Shown one piece after another: positions 11,769 through 20,125 of a stretch of DNA of 64,000 nucleotides (positions are counted from its first letter, which is position 1; every line of letters starts with the position of its first letter). Source of the DNA: Phenylobacterium sp. NIBR 498073 (lineage in GTDB: Bacteria; Pseudomonadota; Alphaproteobacteria; Caulobacterales; Caulobacteraceae). Location of the stretch: assembly GCF_027286305.1 (NCBI RefSeq), contig NZ_CP114599.1:1240001-1304000 (forward strand). The letters are read 5' to 3'. The position numbers were made by a program, and so were the translations under genes. Under the pieces are notes generated by a model. It was given only the letters and a program-made list of their open reading frames with translations. It searched no databases and was not told where the DNA came from.

Positions 11769-11987
11769 ATGACCATCTCCACTATCGAGCGCGCGTTCCA
11801 GATCGCCCGCTCGGGTCAGGTGCGCGACGTCGCCACGCTCAAGCTGAGGCTTGAAGAGGACGGGTGTCGCGCGGTGGAGGCTCTGCTCGCGCCGCGATCC
11901 TTGCGCCGTCACCTCGAGGCCATCTGCGTCGCGGCGTTCAAGCCGGCGCAGATCGATCCACCCGCGCACAACCGAAAGCACAAATGA
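11769..11987 (+). CDS. Conserved small protein of unknown function
   Basis: 72 residues, ATG at 11769 after GGCGGAGGAACGCTC, a good ribosome-binding site. The pattern (TISTIERAFQIARSG near the start, then a predicted helix LRLEEDG and RSLRRHLEAI) looks like small proteins often found in alphaproteobacteria next to cold-shock or stress genes. I cannot assign a role. Its stop overlaps the start of the next gene by four bases, so the two are probably translated together. Confidence 0.65.
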   Translation: MTISTIERAFQIARSGQVRDVATLKLRLEEDGCRAVEALLAPRSLRRHLEAICVAAFKPAQIDPPAHNRKHK

Positions 11988-12343
11988 ACGAAACCCAACG
12001 CACTGAATTCGCCGAGCGCCTGAAGACGGCCGCCGAAGCGCGCAGCGCGCTTCTGGCCAAGCTTCGGCCGAAGCCCACTATCACCGCCGCCCAGACCCCC
12101 GATCGCAGCGCCGCGCGCGCCGCCGAGCTCGAACAGGTCCGCGCCGCCCGCCGCCAGGCCAAGGCGGACAAGCAGCAGGCGGCGTCCGACGCCCAGGAAG
12201 CCGCCCGCCAGGCGGGCGAAGCCGCCGCCGCAGCGTCGCTCGACGCCAAGCGCGGTGAACGCAAGGAGCGCAAGGCGCTCACCAAGGCCGAGCAAAAGGC
12301 GAAGCGCGACCAGCGCTACGCCGCGCGCAAGGCCCGCCAGTAG
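11984..12343 (+). CDS. Basic, Ala/Lys/Arg-rich protein resembling the DUF6481 family
   Basis: 119 residues, nearly all predicted helical and built from Ala, Lys, Arg, Glu and Gln, with repeated heptad-like charge patterns (QVRAARRQAKADKQQAA, KALTKAEQKAKRDQRYAARKARQ). It begins with a conserved-looking ETQRTEFAERLKTAAEAR. I associate this composition with DUF6481, small proteins found near csp genes; the assignment is from memory of the family. The start ATG overlaps the preceding stop. A nucleic-acid-binding role is possible but not shown. Confidence 0.7.
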   Translation: MNETQRTEFAERLKTAAEARSALLAKLRPKPTITAAQTPDRSAARAAELEQVRAARRQAKADKQQAASDAQEAARQAGEAAAAASLDAKRGERKERKALTKAEQKAKRDQRYAARKARQ

Positions 12344-12361
12344 TCACCCACAGGAGCACCG

Positions 12362-12502
12362 ATGGCGAGGAAGCCGAATTACCAGTTTGAGCGCATGGAG
12401 CGCGAACGCCTGAAGGCGAACAAGACCGCGGCCAAGGCGGCGGAAAAGCATGAAGAGCGCGAACGCGCGCGGGCGCTCTCAGCCCCGGAAGAGGACAAGT
12501 AG
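12362..12502 (+). CDS. 46-residue charged small protein
   Basis: ATG at 12362 preceded by CACAGGAGCACCG, a strong ribosome-binding site. The product starts MARKPNYQFERMERERLKA and continues as a Lys/Glu/Ala-rich helix ending EEDK. This N-terminal pattern (KPNYxFERxERER) recurs in tiny alphaproteobacterial proteins. It follows the DUF6481-like gene by 18 bases and belongs to the same run of small genes. Function unknown. Confidence 0.6.
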   Translation: MARKPNYQFERMERERLKANKTAAKAAEKHEERERARALSAPEEDK

Positions 12503-12505
12503 CCC

Positions 12506-12759
12506 ATGTCGACCAGCGTCGTTTACAGCCGGTCAGTCGCGACGGGCAGGTCTTCTCCGACTGTGAGTTCCTCAGGTTCCGCCTGATCTACGCGGGCGGC
12601 GAGCCGCCGATCTTCGAAAACTGCCGTTTCCAGAACTGCGAGTGGCGGTTCGACGGCCCGGCGGGCAACACGCTCGCCTACCTCAAGAACCTGTGGGGCG
12701 CGGGCGAAAAGGCCTCGGTCCAAGCCGCCATCAAGGAAATCACCGGCGTCGCGCGCTGA
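12506..12759 (+). pseudogene. Small Cys-containing pentapeptide-like protein, frameshifted near its start
   Basis: Bases 12526-12759 encode a convincing protein tail: QPVSRDGQVFSDCEF, a short pentapeptide-like part (FENCRFQNCEWRF), then NTLAYLKNLWGAG and AIKEITGVAR before the stop. That frame has no ATG, GTG or TTG between its upstream stop at 12451 and the conserved part. The only sensible start, ATG at 12506 with GAGGA upstream, is in another frame and would end after 26 residues. Loss of one base around 12523-12526 would explain this. It is either a real frameshift or a sequencing error. Confidence 0.6.
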
Positions 12760-12762
12760 CGC

Positions 12763-13662
12763 TCACCCCGCCAGCCGGTACTCGCTGTCCAGCCCGGGAT
12801 AGCGGTCGTCGCTGACCACCACCCCGCGGCGGGTCAGGTCGATCATGTGGCCCAGCACCGATCGCGCCGCCGCCGGCCACAGCCGCTTGTCGACCTCGGC
12901 ATAGAGCACCGGCACCATGTCCTTGATCCTGCCGTGGCCTTCGCCGACCGCCTTGACCACCTGGGCCTCGCGGGCGCGGCGGTGGGCGATATAGGCGTCG
13001 ATGAACGGTTCGACCTTCAGCACCGGGGGGCCGTGGGTCGGCCACAGGATGTCGAAACCGCGCGCCTTCACCAACTCCAGGCTTTCCATGTAGGCGGTCA
13101 TGTCGCCGTCCGGCGGCGAGACCACCGTCGTCGACCAGCCCATGATGTGGTCGCCGGAGAAGAGGGCGTTTTCTTCCTTCAGCGCGAAGCAGATGTGGTT
13201 GGAAGTGTGGCCCGGCGTGGCGATCGCCTCCAGCGTCCAGCCGGGGCCGGTGAACACCGCCCCGCCGCCACAGATGTCGATGTCGGGGGTGAACGACAGG
13301 TCGTGCCCGGCCTCGGTGATCACCGTCGAGTCGGCGGCTTTCGCGCCCACCGCGCAGCCGTAGATCTTCGCCCCGGTCTTCGCCTGCAGCGGGCCGGCGA
13401 GCGGCGAGTGGTCGGAGTGATGGTGCGTCACCAGGATGTGGGTGACGGTCTCCCCCTCCAGCGCGGCCATCAGGGCGTCCAGGTGCTCGGGCATGTCGGG
13501 GCCGGGGTCGATCACCGCCACCTCGCCCTTGCCGATGATGTAGGTGCCGGTGCCCAGATAGGTGAACGGACCGGGATTATTGGCCACCACCCGGCGGATC
13601 AGCGGCGAGACCTGATCGCAGGCGCCGTACTCGAACTGAATCTCACGAACATAAGGGATCAT
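12763..13662 (-). CDS. MBL-fold metallo-hydrolase (glyoxalase II/LACTB2-like)
   Basis: 299 residues. The metal-binding motif THHHSDHSPLAG (HxHxDH) is at about residues 78-89, preceded by VAVIDPGPD. The downstream histidine is in IATPGHTSNH and the bridging Asp in ALFSGDHIMGW. After the MBL core comes a C-terminal helical/winged region (FIDAYIAHRRAREAQV ... LTRRGVV), as in LACTB2-type proteins. The substrate is unknown. It converges with the frameshifted small gene with three bases between. Confidence 0.88.
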   Translation of the reverse strand: MIPYVREIQFEYGACDQVSPLIRRVVANNPGPFTYLGTGTYIIGKGEVAVIDPGPDMPEHLDALMAALEGETVTHILVTHHHSDHSPLAGPLQAKTGAKIYGCAVGAKAADSTVITEAGHDLSFTPDIDICGGGAVFTGPGWTLEAIATPGHTSNHICFALKEENALFSGDHIMGWSTTVVSPPDGDMTAYMESLELVKARGFDILWPTHGPPVLKVEPFIDAYIAHRRAREAQVVKAVGEGHGRIKDMVPVLYAEVDKRLWPAAARSVLGHMIDLTRRGVVVSDDRYPGLDSEYRLAG

Positions 13663-13727
13663 CGAAAAATCCTTGGGCGGCGCCCGTCTTGCTGCTCCGG
13701 CCTCGAACCTGGAATGCGAGGTCGGTC

Positions 13728-13889
13728 ATGGCGACGGACACGGCGAATTATGTATCAAAACGACTTCAGAGGGTGGCCTTCGCGTTGCTCTGTCTCGTCG
13801 CGCTCCAGCTGCTGCTGGCCGTCGCGAGTTGCGAGCCCGAGCAGGTAGCCATGGGCGCCACGCGGGTGCAACTCGATCCGGGACGATAG
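13728..13889 (+). CDS. Possible small single-pass membrane protein
   Basis: 53 residues from an ATG at 13728 with GCGAGG upstream. A charged start (ATDTANYVSKRLQR) is followed by one hydrophobic helix (VAFALLCLVALQLLLAVA) and a short tail with SCEPE. The composition differs from a random frame, but I know no family. It is divergent from the MBL hydrolase. Confidence 0.4.
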   Translation: MATDTANYVSKRLQRVAFALLCLVALQLLLAVASCEPEQVAMGATRVQLDPGR

Positions 13890-13926
13890 GCGGCCGCAAC
13901 CGTCGATATTCTCAGGCTTCGCGGCC

Positions 13927-14676
13927 CTATCCGCGGCGCATCAGCCTCTCGCCCAGGCCCGGGGCCACCCGCATGAGGATCGGCAGCAGCTTGGCGCGGT
14001 CGACATAGACCTCGTCGCGGCCACGCTTGATGGCGGCGATCACCTCGCCGGCGGCCTGGGCGGGGCTGATCTTTCCGGTCCCGCGGCCGGCGGTCATGTC
14101 CGTGTCGACCAGCGCCATCACGGCCTCCATCACCCGCACGCTGGGGGCGCCGTCCTCGCACTGGTAACGCAACGCCTTGGTGAAGGTCCGCACCGCCGAC
14201 TTGGTCGCGCAATAGACCGGCGAGGAGGTCTTCGGGGCGAGCGCCAGGCCGCTGGTGACATTGACGATCATCGCCGAGGGCTGACGTCGCAGGTGCGGCA
14301 GCAGGCCCGTGGACACCGCCACCACCGCCTCGAAGTTCAGCGCGATCTCTTCCTGCAACGCGGGGCGGAAGGCCGCGGGGTCTTCGCCCATGAAGTCGGT
14401 CAGGGTCTGCACGCCCGCGTTGTTGACCACGACCGAGAGCGTCGGGTGGCGGCCTGGCAGGTCTCGAATGAACGCGTCGGTGGCCTTCGGATCGGAGAGA
14501 TCCAGCGCCCAGCAGCTGACCTGGCCTGGCGCGGTGAACTGCAGCCGCGCCAGGCTGGCGCGGTCGCGTCCCACCGCCACCACATGTGCGCCCTCGGCGA
14601 CGAATTGCCGGGTGAGTTCAAGCCCGATGCCCCGGGCGCCGCCAGTGACCAGGACTGTCCTGCCGTTAAGTTGCAT
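13927..14676 (-). CDS. Short-chain dehydrogenase/reductase
   Basis: 249 residues from the ATG at 14676; a longer frame exists but would lie inside the preceding TetR gene. The NAD(P)-binding motif TGGARGIG lies near residue 11, NNAGVQT in the middle, and the catalytic pair is in SSPVYCATKSAV (Tyr-x3-Lys). The start overlaps the upstream regulator's end by 11 bases, so the two are cotranscribed, and the regulator probably controls it. In this family such proteins act on many alcohols, ketones or lipids; the substrate is unknown. Confidence 0.88.
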   Translation of the reverse strand: MQLNGRTVLVTGGARGIGLELTRQFVAEGAHVVAVGRDRASLARLQFTAPGQVSCWALDLSDPKATDAFIRDLPGRHPTLSVVVNNAGVQTLTDFMGEDPAAFRPALQEEIALNFEAVVAVSTGLLPHLRRQPSAMIVNVTSGLALAPKTSSPVYCATKSAVRTFTKALRYQCEDGAPSVRVMEAVMALVDTDMTAGRGTGKISPAQAAGEVIAAIKRGRDEVYVDRAKLLPILMRVAPGLGERLMRRG

Positions 14677-15283
14677 GTTGTTCCACCTTGGCGGTCGGGC
14701 CGAGCAGCAGGTCGACCAGGGCCTTCGCCGAACTCGGGTCGGGCCGGACCTGTCGCACCAGAAGTTGGAAGAAGGGCGCGCCCAGCAGCAGGTCGAGCAA
14801 CAGGCCGACGTCGGCGTCGGGCGCGACCAGGCCCTGGCGACGGGCCTCCTCGACGAGCGGGCGCAGCGCCCCATGCTCGCGGGCCCCGGCCAGGATCATC
14901 GCCATGGCCGCTGAGAGCTCCGGCTCGTGCGCCGCGTGCGAGATGACGGCGCGGATCGCGCCGCCGAGCGGCCCATCGGACAGCGCCCGCATCTTCGCGG
15001 CCAGGGCCTCGGCCAGGTCCGCGCGCACGTCGCCGGTCAGCACCGGGGCCTCGTGCGCCTCGCGCAGGCCCTGCTGGATGGCCTCGGCGACCAGGGCGAC
15101 CTTGCTCGGCCAGCGACGGTAGACGGTGGCCTTGCTGGCGCGCGCCGCGGCGGCGACGTCGGCGGTGCTGGTCCCGCCATAGCCCTGCGCCGCCAGCAGC
15201 CGCAGCGTCGCGGTGAGGATCGCCGCCGTGGCGTCCTCGTCGCGCGGCCGTCCGGGACCGGTAGGCGATATATCGGTACTCAT
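14666..15283 (-). CDS. TetR/AcrR-family transcriptional regulator
   Basis: 205 residues. The N-terminal helix-turn-helix includes ILTATLRLLAAQGYGGTS, TADVAAAARASKATVYRRW and PSKVALVAEAI, typical of TetR proteins with the YRRWPSK ending. The C-terminal ligand domain resembles the TetR_C_11 type (PVLTGDVRADLAEALAA, FFQLLVRQVRPD). It is the first gene of a two-gene unit with the SDR. A palindrome covers its start codon, which suggests autorepression. Confidence 0.9.
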   Translation of the reverse strand: MSTDISPTGPGRPRDEDATAAILTATLRLLAAQGYGGTSTADVAAAARASKATVYRRWPSKVALVAEAIQQGLREAHEAPVLTGDVRADLAEALAAKMRALSDGPLGGAIRAVISHAAHEPELSAAMAMILAGAREHGALRPLVEEARRQGLVAPDADVGLLLDLLLGAPFFQLLVRQVRPDPSSAKALVDLLLGPTAKVEQHAT

Positions 15284-15326
15284 GGGTACCGATTGGGCCT
15301 CAGTAATTGAGTACCGTCAAGTACCC
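15274..15326. promoter_or_regulatory. Candidate operator of the TetR-SDR unit
   Basis: CGGTAC (15274-15279) and GTACCG (15286-15291) form a perfect inverted repeat that brackets the TetR start codon. GTACCG recurs at 15311 and GTACCC at 15321, with TTGAGTACC between, so the core GTACC appears three times in 40 bases. Such repeats around a tetR promoter are typical autoregulatory sites. No binding data are available; the call is from symmetry and position. Confidence 0.5.
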
Positions 15327-15339
15327 GTAACGCGGGTGG

Positions 15340-15750
15340 CTAGCGCGGGAAGGCGCCCGAGAGGTCGTAGCCGGCCTGGGCGCCCAGTTCGACGAGCTCG
15401 TCGGCCGAGCGTTCGTCGGCCTGGAACTGGCCCAGCGACCAGGTGACGATCGAGCGGGTGCCCGAGCGGCAGAAGGCCAGCACTGGACCGCCGGCGGCTT
15501 CTACGGCGCGATAGTTGGCTTCGACCTGGTCGGGGGTCGGTCCGCCGCGCACCGGGATGTGGACATAGGCCAGGCCGGCCGCCTTGGCCGCCGCCTCGAT
15601 CTCGGCGCTGCTCGGCTGGCTCGGGTCCTCGCCGTCCGGGCGGTTGTTGATGACCAGCTTGAAGCCTTGGGCCGCGGCCTGCGCCAGGTCGGCGGTGGAA
15701 ATCTGCGGGGCGACCGAGAGCTGGTCGGTGACGCGTCGGAAGTCAGTCAT
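15340..15750 (-). CDS. TIGR01244/DUF442-type sulfurtransferase or dual-specificity-phosphatase-like protein
   Basis: 136 residues. The Cys-containing P-loop CRSGTRS (C-x5-R) is at about residues 92-98 and is typical of the tyrosine-phosphatase-like DUF442 family, which is often annotated as a TIGR01244 sulfur transferase. The N-terminus is also typical: DFRRVTDQLSVAPQIS followed by GFKLVINNRPDGE. An ATG at 15750 is preferred over a TTG two codons upstream. In other bacteria this family accompanies sulfide- or stress-related genes; no such partner is seen here. Confidence 0.85.
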   Translation of the reverse strand: MTDFRRVTDQLSVAPQISTADLAQAAAQGFKLVINNRPDGEDPSQPSSAEIEAAAKAAGLAYVHIPVRGGPTPDQVEANYRAVEAAGGPVLAFCRSGTRSIVTWSLGQFQADERSADELVELGAQAGYDLSGAFPR

Positions 15751-15854
15751 CTGCAATACCGCTAGGAGGGGAGGGGCGATCGTTTGACATCATCGGGGCC
15801 CGGTGAAAGTTTCGCAACGCTTGGCCTGCGATCGGCCGCCACCTCGAGCCCCTG

Positions 15855-16778
15855 ATGTTCCGCTTCATCGGCCGCCGCCTGCTGGTGGCCATCCCGACCC
15901 TGTTTCTGGTGGTGACCGTCGCGTTCTTCATGATGCGCGCCGCCCCCGGCAGCCCGTTCGACATGGACCGCAAGCTCTCGCCCGAGATCGAGCGGAACGT
16001 GATGGCCAAGTACGGGATGGATAAGCCGCTGCACGAGCAGTACTTCAACTATCTCCGCGACGTGACCCGCGGCGATTTCGGCCCGTCGCTGAAGTACAAG
16101 GACAAGAGCGTCCTCCAGATCCTCCAGGAGAACTACAAGGTCAGCCTGACGCTCGGGCTAGCGGCGATCATCCTGGCCAGCGTGGTCGGGGTGACCCTGG
16201 GGGTGCTGGCGGCGCTGCGCCAGAACCGGATGATCGACTACGGGGTGATGGCGGTGGCCATCGTCGGGGTCTGCATCCCGACATTCGTCACCGCGCCGCT
16301 GCTCGTGCTGATATTCGGCTCGAAACTGCAGCTTTTGCCTTCTGGCGGTTGGAATGGCGGGGCGCTCGCAAACCTGATTTTGCCGGTAGCGGTGCTCGCC
16401 CTGCCGCAGATCGCCATCATCTCGCGCCTGACGCGGGCCGGCATGATCGAGGTGCTGCGCTCGAACTACATCCGCACCGCCCGCGCTAAAGGCATGCCGG
16501 AACACAGGATTGTCGCCAAGCACGCCCTGCGCGCGGCGATTCTGCCGCTGGTCAGCTATCTCGGCCCGGCCTGCGCGGGGCTGCTGACCGGCAGCTTGGT
16601 GGTGGAAAAGATCTTTAACCTGCCGGGACTGGGCAAGTTCTTCGTTATTTCCGCGCTTCAGCGCGACTACACCGTGGTGATGGGGATGGTGATCTTCTAC
16701 GCCGCCCTGATCCTTGTCCTGAACCTGATCGCCGACCTTCTCTATGCGGCGCTCGACCCCCGCGTGAGGCTGTCGTGA
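15855..16778 (+). CDS. Peptide/nickel-type ABC transporter permease, OppB/DppB family
   Basis: 307 residues with about six membrane segments and the expected N-terminal periplasmic region (FMMRAAPGSPFD). The cytoplasmic EAA-type loop that contacts the ATPase is visible as ARAKGMPEHRIVAKHALR. The C-terminus has LVVEKIFNLPGLGK, a marker of DppB/OppB permeases. The stop overlaps the next gene's start, giving an OppB-OppC pair. The ATPase genes (OppD/F) are not in the window. Confidence 0.93.
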   Translation: MFRFIGRRLLVAIPTLFLVVTVAFFMMRAAPGSPFDMDRKLSPEIERNVMAKYGMDKPLHEQYFNYLRDVTRGDFGPSLKYKDKSVLQILQENYKVSLTLGLAAIILASVVGVTLGVLAALRQNRMIDYGVMAVAIVGVCIPTFVTAPLLVLIFGSKLQLLPSGGWNGGALANLILPVAVLALPQIAIISRLTRAGMIEVLRSNYIRTARAKGMPEHRIVAKHALRAAILPLVSYLGPACAGLLTGSLVVEKIFNLPGLGKFFVISALQRDYTVVMGMVIFYAALILVLNLIADLLYAALDPRVRLS

Positions 16779-17674
16779 TCCTGGCTCCCGGTTCGCGCGC
16801 CGGCGCGCAAGTCATGGAAAAGGCTGTGAAAGGCCGCAGCCTGTGGGACGACGCGCGCCGCCGCCTGCTGCGCAACGGGGCGGCGGTCAGCGGCATGGTG
16901 GTGCTGGCTATCCTGGTTCTGGTCGCCATCATCGGGCCGCACCTGGTCCCGTTCAGCTACGACCAGATCAACAAAGACGACGTCTGGGCCCCGCCGATGA
17001 CCGCCGGCCACCTGCTCGGGGCCGACTCCCTGGGCCGCGACCTGCTGGCCAGGTTGCTTATGGGCCTTCGGGTTTCGCTGGCCATCGGGCTGGTGGCGAC
17101 CCTGGTGTCGCTGGTCATCGGCATCGCCTGGGGCGCGGTCGCCGGCTATGTCGGCGGCGCGCTCGACGAGATCATGATGCGCGTCGTCGACGTGCTCTAC
17201 TCGCTGCCTTTCATCTTCTTCGTGATCCTGCTGATGGTGACTTTCGGGTCGAACATCATCCTGATCTTCATCGCCATCGGCGCGGTGGAGTGGCTGACCA
17301 TGAGCCGCATCGTCCGCGGTCAGACGCTCGGCTTGAAACACAAGGAGTTCGTGGAGGCCGCCCGCGCCGCGGGGCTGAGCCAGGGCGGGGTCATCTCGCG
17401 CCACATCATCCCGAACCTGTTGGGGCCGGTGGTGGTCTATGTGACCCTGACGATACCTGCCGTTATCCTGGCCGAGAGCTTCCTCAGTTTCCTTGGCCTC
17501 GGCGTCCAGCCGCCGATGGCCTCGCTCGGCACCCTGATCGCGGGCGGGGCGCAGGACATGGAACTCGCGCCCTGGCTGCTAATCTTCCCCGCCCTGACGA
17601 TGGTCGTCACGCTGATGAGCTTCAACTTCATCGGCGACGGCCTTCGGGACGCGATCGACCCGAAGGACCGCTAG
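16775..17674 (+). CDS. Peptide/nickel-type ABC transporter permease, OppC/DppC family
   Basis: 299 residues from a GTG that overlaps the OppB stop. Markers of the DppC family are the N-terminal cytoplasmic part before the first membrane helix, HLLGADSLGRDLLAR, and the EAA loop AARAAGLSQGGVISRHIIPN. The end (SFNFIGDGLRDAIDPKDR) is also characteristic. It pairs with the upstream permease to form the membrane channel. The binding-protein gene lies just beyond an opposite-strand gene. Confidence 0.93.
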   Translation: MILAPGSRAGAQVMEKAVKGRSLWDDARRRLLRNGAAVSGMVVLAILVLVAIIGPHLVPFSYDQINKDDVWAPPMTAGHLLGADSLGRDLLARLLMGLRVSLAIGLVATLVSLVIGIAWGAVAGYVGGALDEIMMRVVDVLYSLPFIFFVILLMVTFGSNIILIFIAIGAVEWLTMSRIVRGQTLGLKHKEFVEAARAAGLSQGGVISRHIIPNLLGPVVVYVTLTIPAVILAESFLSFLGLGVQPPMASLGTLIAGGAQDMELAPWLLIFPALTMVVTLMSFNFIGDGLRDAIDPKDR

Positions 17675-17676
17675 GC

Positions 17677-18222
17677 CTAGCGCAACCGCTTGGCGCGCGC
17701 GCCCGACTGCCCGTCGAGGCTGAGGAAGTAGCCGCCGACCGCGCCCTTGCGCACCTCGACCTTGCCGCCCTTCTTCGGCTGCCGGCCGAGGTCGGCGGCG
17801 TCATAGTACTGCCAGACCGCGCCGCCGGTCAGTTCGAACACCCACTTGCCGTCGCCGCCGCGATAGGCGCGCTCGATGGTGTCCTCGATGCGATTGGCCT
17901 CCTCGGGGCTCGCCTCGGCCTTGTTGAACATGTCCAGGGTCGGCAGGCTGAGGCCGAAGGCCTGCTTGCGGGCGGCCTTGGCCTGCTCACGGTCGACGAC
18001 CACGATGTCGCCCTTCTGCTCGGCGGTGTCGATGGCGCCTGCGGCGGCGTCATAGCAGGCCAGCCGCTCGGTCGGATCAGTCTTGGCCTTGCAGTCCAGC
18101 AGCGACTGGAGGACGGCGGCGCGGCCCTCGGGCTTGGCTTGGGCGGCGGCCTGGCCGGCGGCGGCGAAGGCCGCCAGCAGGGCGAGGGCGGTCAGCTTTG
18201 AGCGCGTGGGAAAGTGTGTCAT
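17677..18222 (-). CDS. Exported protein of unknown function
   Basis: 181 residues from the ATG at 18222; the frame extends far upstream only as a shadow of the next gene. It starts with a classical Sec signal peptide (SKLTALALLAAFAAAGQAAAQA). The mature part has LLDCKAKTDPTERLACYD, a Cys-pair motif seen in several periplasmic proteins (C-x9-RLACYD). The remainder is a small beta-rich region with WQYYDAADLG. It is inserted antisense between the permease pair and the binding-protein gene, with a 9-base gap to the latter's start. No role can be assigned. Confidence 0.75.
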   Translation of the reverse strand: MTHFPTRSKLTALALLAAFAAAGQAAAQAKPEGRAAVLQSLLDCKAKTDPTERLACYDAAAGAIDTAEQKGDIVVVDREQAKAARKQAFGLSLPTLDMFNKAEASPEEANRIEDTIERAYRGGDGKWVFELTGGAVWQYYDAADLGRQPKKGGKVEVRKGAVGGYFLSLDGQSGARAKRLR

Positions 18223-18231
18223 CCGTGACCC

Positions 18232-19908
18232 ATGGTTTCGACGTTCCGCATTGATAGGGCGCTCAGGGCGCTCGGCAATACGCTGATGCTTGGCCTGGCG
18301 GCGTTTTCGCTTCCCGCCTGCGCCCCCAAGGGCCCCTCGCGTCCGCCATGCCCGGCGGGCCAGGTCTGCATCCAGGCCGGCAACGTCTCCGAACCGGTGA
18401 CCCTCGATCCGCACAAGTCGACCGGCACATGGGAAGACCGGATCATCGCCAACCTGCTGATCGGCCTGACCGACTCCGATCCCCAAGGCAAGGCGGTGCC
18501 GGGCATGGCCGAGCGCTGGGAGGCCAGCCCCGACGGCCTGGTCTGGACCTTCTATCTGCGCGATGCGAACTGGTCGGACGGCGTGCCGGTGACGGCGGAC
18601 GACTTTGTCTTCTCCCTGCGGCGCATCCTGCTGCCGGAGACGGCGTCGGAGTACGCCTCGGTCCTCTATCTCATCGAGAACGCCCAGGCGGTGAACGAGG
18701 GTAAGGCGCCCAAGGAAGCGCTTGGCGTGCGCGCGCTCTCGCCGAAGGTGCTCCAGATCACCCTGAACCATCCGGCCCCGTACCTGCCCGAGCTCGCCAA
18801 GCACCACACCATGTCGCCAGTGCCCAAGCACCTGCTCGACAAGGTGGGCGAGAAGTGGGTGCAGCCAGGCAACTATCTCTCCAACGGCCCCTACATCGTC
18901 ACCGACTGGAAGCTCGGCGATTATGTGCGGCTGGTGAAGAACCCGCGCTTCTATGAGGCGTCCAAGGTCTGCGTCGACCAGATCTACCTTTATCCGACGC
19001 CGGATGCGGCGATGGCCGAGCGGCGGGTCGCGCGCGGCGAACTGGATATGAACGCCGACATCCAGTCGAACCGCATCGCCTTCCTGCGCGAGACCATGCC
19101 CGGCTACGTGCGGACCCACACCTTCCTGGGCGTGACCTACCTGGCGTTCAACTCCAACGTCCCCGCCTTCAAGGACAAGCGCGTGCGTCAGGCCTTGGCG
19201 ATGTCGATCGACCGCGACTTCATTACCGAGAAGCTGCTGCGCGGCGGACAGAAGGCGGCCTACACCTTTGTCCCGCCGGGCGTGGCCGAGTACACGCCCG
19301 CCCAGCCGCCGGCCTGGGCCGCTTGGCCCCTGGAGAAGCGCCAGGCCGAGGCCCGTCGCCTGCTGGCGCAGGCCGGCTACGGTCCCAAGAACCCGCTGCG
19401 CTTTGAGATCAAGCACCGCAATACCCCCGACCCGATGCTGTTCATGCCGGCCATCCAGGCCGACTGGAAGGAAATCGGGGTCGATGCGCGGCTGGTGCAG
19501 AACGAGGCGCAGATCGCTTATGCGGCCTTTCGATCGCGCGATTTCGACGTCGCCGACGCGGCCTGGATCGCCGACTACAACGATGCCATGAGCTTCCTTT
19601 ACCTGCAGCAGTCGGCGACGGGTCCGCAAAATTATGGCGATTATCGCAATCCCGCCTATGACGCGCTGCTGGCCAAGGCCGACGCCGAAGTCGACGCCAA
19701 GGTCCGCGCCGGCTATCTCGCTCAGGCCGAGGCGCTGATGCTGGATGATGCGCCGGTTGCGCCTATCTACTTCTACGTGAACAAGAATCTCGTCTCGCCG
19801 AAGGTCACCGGCTTCGTCGACAACCTCGTTGACCAACATCGCGCGCGTTACTGGTGTGTCGCCAAAGGCACGCCCGTCACAGCGAATTCCGTTACGTCAA
19901 AAGGGTGA
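18232..19908 (+). CDS. Peptide ABC transporter substrate-binding lipoprotein, OppA family
   Basis: 558 residues. The lipobox SLPAC puts the lipidated Cys at residue 30. The mature protein has the SBP family 5 pattern: EPVTLDPHKSTGTWEDRI, WEASPDGLVWTFYLR, DGVPVTADDFVFSLRRILLP, and a C-terminal ADYNDAMSFLYL segment. It should deliver oligopeptides, or murein-type peptides, to the OppBC-like permease upstream. It starts divergently from the small exported-protein gene, so it is transcribed separately from the permeases. Confidence 0.93.
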   Translation: MVSTFRIDRALRALGNTLMLGLAAFSLPACAPKGPSRPPCPAGQVCIQAGNVSEPVTLDPHKSTGTWEDRIIANLLIGLTDSDPQGKAVPGMAERWEASPDGLVWTFYLRDANWSDGVPVTADDFVFSLRRILLPETASEYASVLYLIENAQAVNEGKAPKEALGVRALSPKVLQITLNHPAPYLPELAKHHTMSPVPKHLLDKVGEKWVQPGNYLSNGPYIVTDWKLGDYVRLVKNPRFYEASKVCVDQIYLYPTPDAAMAERRVARGELDMNADIQSNRIAFLRETMPGYVRTHTFLGVTYLAFNSNVPAFKDKRVRQALAMSIDRDFITEKLLRGGQKAAYTFVPPGVAEYTPAQPPAWAAWPLEKRQAEARRLLAQAGYGPKNPLRFEIKHRNTPDPMLFMPAIQADWKEIGVDARLVQNEAQIAYAAFRSRDFDVADAAWIADYNDAMSFLYLQQSATGPQNYGDYRNPAYDALLAKADAEVDAKVRAGYLAQAEALMLDDAPVAPIYFYVNKNLVSPKVTGFVDNLVDQHRARYWCVAKGTPVTANSVTSKG

Positions 19909-20125
19909 AATCGTGCGCGTCAACACCGCTGGGGCACAATCTGTGACCAGAATGCGACAGGTTGGCGTCCACAACATTGCGGCCGCCTAATCTGCGTTGA
20001 CCCTCCCGCTGTAAGCCTCGTAACTCCAAGGTAACCGGGTTCGAATTCGAGTCCGGGACCGAACCTTTTGTGGGGAGCGGGAATCGCCACCGTCTCGGTG
20101 GGCGGACCGCTGGAGGATCTAGACC

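Noticed and set aside
20037..20048. GGGTTCGAATTC, resembling the T-loop of a tRNA
   Set aside because: The flanking bases do not form a five-pair T-stem (CCGGG does not pair with TCGAG), and no acceptor stem, D-arm or anticodon arm can be drawn around it.
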